This document shows positions 5,726 through 7,125 of a stretch of 7,125 nt of DNA, piece by piece. Location: assembly GCA_030672555.1 (NCBI GenBank), contig DAOVGD010000110.1, positions 1-7,125 on the forward strand, in the 5' to 3' direction. Under the pieces are notes generated by a model. That model did no database searches. It worked only from the letters and a program-made list of their open reading frames with translations, and was not told the DNA's origin. Both the position numbers and the translations under genes were made by a program. Position 1 is the stretch's first letter. Each line of letters begins with the position of its first letter. Source of the stretch: Desulfobacterales bacterium. Its GTDB lineage: Bacteria > Desulfobacterota > Desulfobacteria > Desulfobacterales > C00003106.

Positions 5726-7125
5726 ATGGCTATTATAGAGAGAAGAAGAGAGGATAGAACATTCAAGTCTTTTAAAAACATTTTAGTGATCGACGATGAA
5801 CCCAATATGTGCCATGTCCTGTCGATCATCTTAAAAAAAGCCGGTTATACTGTTACTACTGCGCCGGAAGGGAGAAAGGGGATGGCTTTGTTTGAGGAGG
5901 GTGATTTTGATGCAGTGCTTTGCGATATAAGGATGCCGGAGTTAGACGGTATCGACTTTCTTAAATCTGCCATGGGACGAAGGGCTGAAGCAATAGTCAT
6001 CATGATGTCCGCTTATGGAACCGTAGATACTGCTGTAGAGGCCATGAAATTGGGCGCTGCAGATTATATTTCCAAGCCGTTCAAGCCGGATGAGATCCTT
6101 GTAAAGTTGAGGCAAACAGAAGAAAGGATACGACTCAGACATGAGAATACCCTGCTGAGGGATGCGGTCAGGGAGACTTTTGGATTTGAGAATATTGTTG
6201 CCAAGAGCAAAGCCATGCGCGATATATTTAAAACAGTCCAAAAGATTGCAGACCATAAAACGACCGTTTTGATTACAGGGGAAAGTGGAACAGGAAAAGA
6301 GCTTATCGCAAAGGCGATCCATTATAACGGGATCCGAAAGAACACTCCCCTGGTTGCACTTAACTGTGGTGGACTCCCCGAACATATTTTGGAAAGTGAA
6401 CTTTTCGGTCATGTTAAAGGAGCATTCACTGATGCCATCCGTGATAAAAAAGGACTCTTTGAAGAGGCAAATGGTGGAACCCTTTTTTTGGATGAGATAG
6501 GCGAACTGTCCATGTCGCTTCAGGTGAAATTGCTGCGTGCCTTGCAAGAAGAAGAGATTCGTCCTCTTGGGAGTAACAAGTCAATCAAGGTGGATATTCG
6601 CGTGCTTGCGGCAACGGCAAAGGACCTTTCAGAAGAGGTAAAGAACAATACCTTCAGGGATGATCTATATTATAGAATCAATGTTCTGCCGATAGTCCTT
6701 CCGCCCCTCCGAGAACGAAAGGAGGACATTCCTCTTTTGGTTGAACATTTTATTAGGAAATTCAACTTACGTCTCAACAAAGCAGTCCGTGGAATTCATC
6801 CAAGCGCCATTCAAACGCTTATGGAGCGTGCCTGGAGAGGCAATGTTAGGGAACTTGAAAACGTGATAGAACGCACAATGGTGATGATGGATCATGATAG
6901 TATCAATATTGAAGACTTGCCGAGTGAGGTCAAAGAAGACATAGAGCGTGGGGGTTCGTTTCCTTTTGACACCCTTTCTATCAAAGAGGGTACTGTTTAT
7001 CTTGAAAAGACGTTAATAGAAAAGGCTCTTAAGCACACGAAAGGGAACCGGACCAAGGCAGCCAAACTTCTTGAAATCAGCCATCCCACCCTATTGTATA
7101 AGATGAAGGAGTATTCAATTAAATA
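5726..7125 (+). CDS. Sigma54-dependent response regulator, NtrC family (3' end at window edge)
   Basis: All 466 codons from ATG 5726 to the edge are open. The window ends with TA of the next codon, probably TAA or TAG since the protein already has the usual C-terminal sequence. The receiver (about 18-135) has the acidic pair Asp23/Asp24, phosphoacceptor Asp67 in CDIRMPELDG, Ser95 and Lys117 in SKPF. The AAA+ sigma54-activation domain (about 155-395) has Walker A GESGTGKE 185-192, the sigma54 contact loop as GAFTDA (232-237) rather than GAFTGA, Walker B GGTLFLDEIGEL 250-261, FRDDLYYRINVLPI 310-323 with the arginine finger, and a sensor-2 region W-R-G-N-V-R-E-L-E-N at 370-379. A Fis-type helix-turn-helix (about 440-463, NRTKAAKLLEIS then HPTLLYKMKEY) ends it. 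Phosphorylation by an unseen histidine kinase should let it activate sigma54 promoters. Targets are unknown and no kinase gene lies in the window. It probably shares a transcript with nadE. Confidence 0.95.
   Translation, partial: MAIIERRREDRTFKSFKNILVIDDEPNMCHVLSIILKKAGYTVTTAPEGRKGMALFEEGDFDAVLCDIRMPELDGIDFLKSAMGRRAEAIVIMMSAYGTVDTAVEAMKLGAADYISKPFKPDEILVKLRQTEERIRLRHENTLLRDAVRETFGFENIVAKSKAMRDIFKTVQKIADHKTTVLITGESGTGKELIAKAIHYNGIRKNTPLVALNCGGLPEHILESELFGHVKGAFTDAIRDKKGLFEEANGGTLFLDEIGELSMSLQVKLLRALQEEEIRPLGSNKSIKVDIRVLAATAKDLSEEVKNNTFRDDLYYRINVLPIVLPPLRERKEDIPLLVEHFIRKFNLRLNKAVRGIHPSAIQTLMERAWRGNVRELENVIERTMVMMDHDSINIEDLPSEVKEDIERGGSFPFDTLSIKEGTVYLEKTLIEKALKHTKGNRTKAAKLLEISHPTLLYKMKEYSIK

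Noticed and set aside
5942..6547. A 201-codon open frame on the minus strand
   Set aside because: It lies wholly inside the response regulator gene, which has a full set of family motifs; the antisense frame has no recognisable domain.

Overview
This window is an ordinary chromosomal housekeeping and regulatory segment from a Gram-negative-type bacterium. The likeliest source is an anaerobe of the Desulfobacterota (old Deltaproteobacteria). That placement is inferred from the style of the Lon and NadE proteins, an hsp20-lon pair, and a sigma54-dependent NtrC-type regulator next to nadE. Base composition is moderate and looks even across the genes, and I see no sign of recent transfer. There is no transposase, phage gene, CRISPR array, rRNA or tRNA.

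Layout: positions 1-152 hold no gene, but a long imperfect palindrome (10-108) and a self-complementary Shine-Dalgarno region (135-147). A UPF0173-type metallo-beta-lactamase-fold hydrolase follows on + (153-824). It converges, with only 11 bp between stop codons, on lon (836-3202, -). Upstream of lon on the same strand is a small heat-shock protein gene (3316-3762, -). A 294-bp divergent intergenic region (3763-4056) separates hsp20 from nadE. It holds a good sigma70-type promoter for hsp20, a weaker candidate promoter for nadE, and a nadE leader with two hairpins next to the start codon. nadE (4057-5706, +) is followed after 19 bp by a sigma54-dependent response regulator (5726 to the window end, +). 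That gene is open for all 466 codons; the window ends two bases into the next codon, which reads TA and is probably the stop.

How the genes fit together: hsp20 and lon form a protein quality-control pair, with a holdase for unfolded proteins and an ATP-dependent protease that removes them. nadE carries out the last step of NAD biosynthesis and is probably cotranscribed with the response regulator, whose Shine-Dalgarno sequence overlaps the nadE stop codon. The target genes and sensor kinase of that regulator are not in the window.

I found no convincing new multi-gene system. The best leads are in non-coding DNA: the structured nadE leader, which partly resembles a TPP riboswitch but fails several of its features, and the roughly 100-bp palindrome at the left edge.
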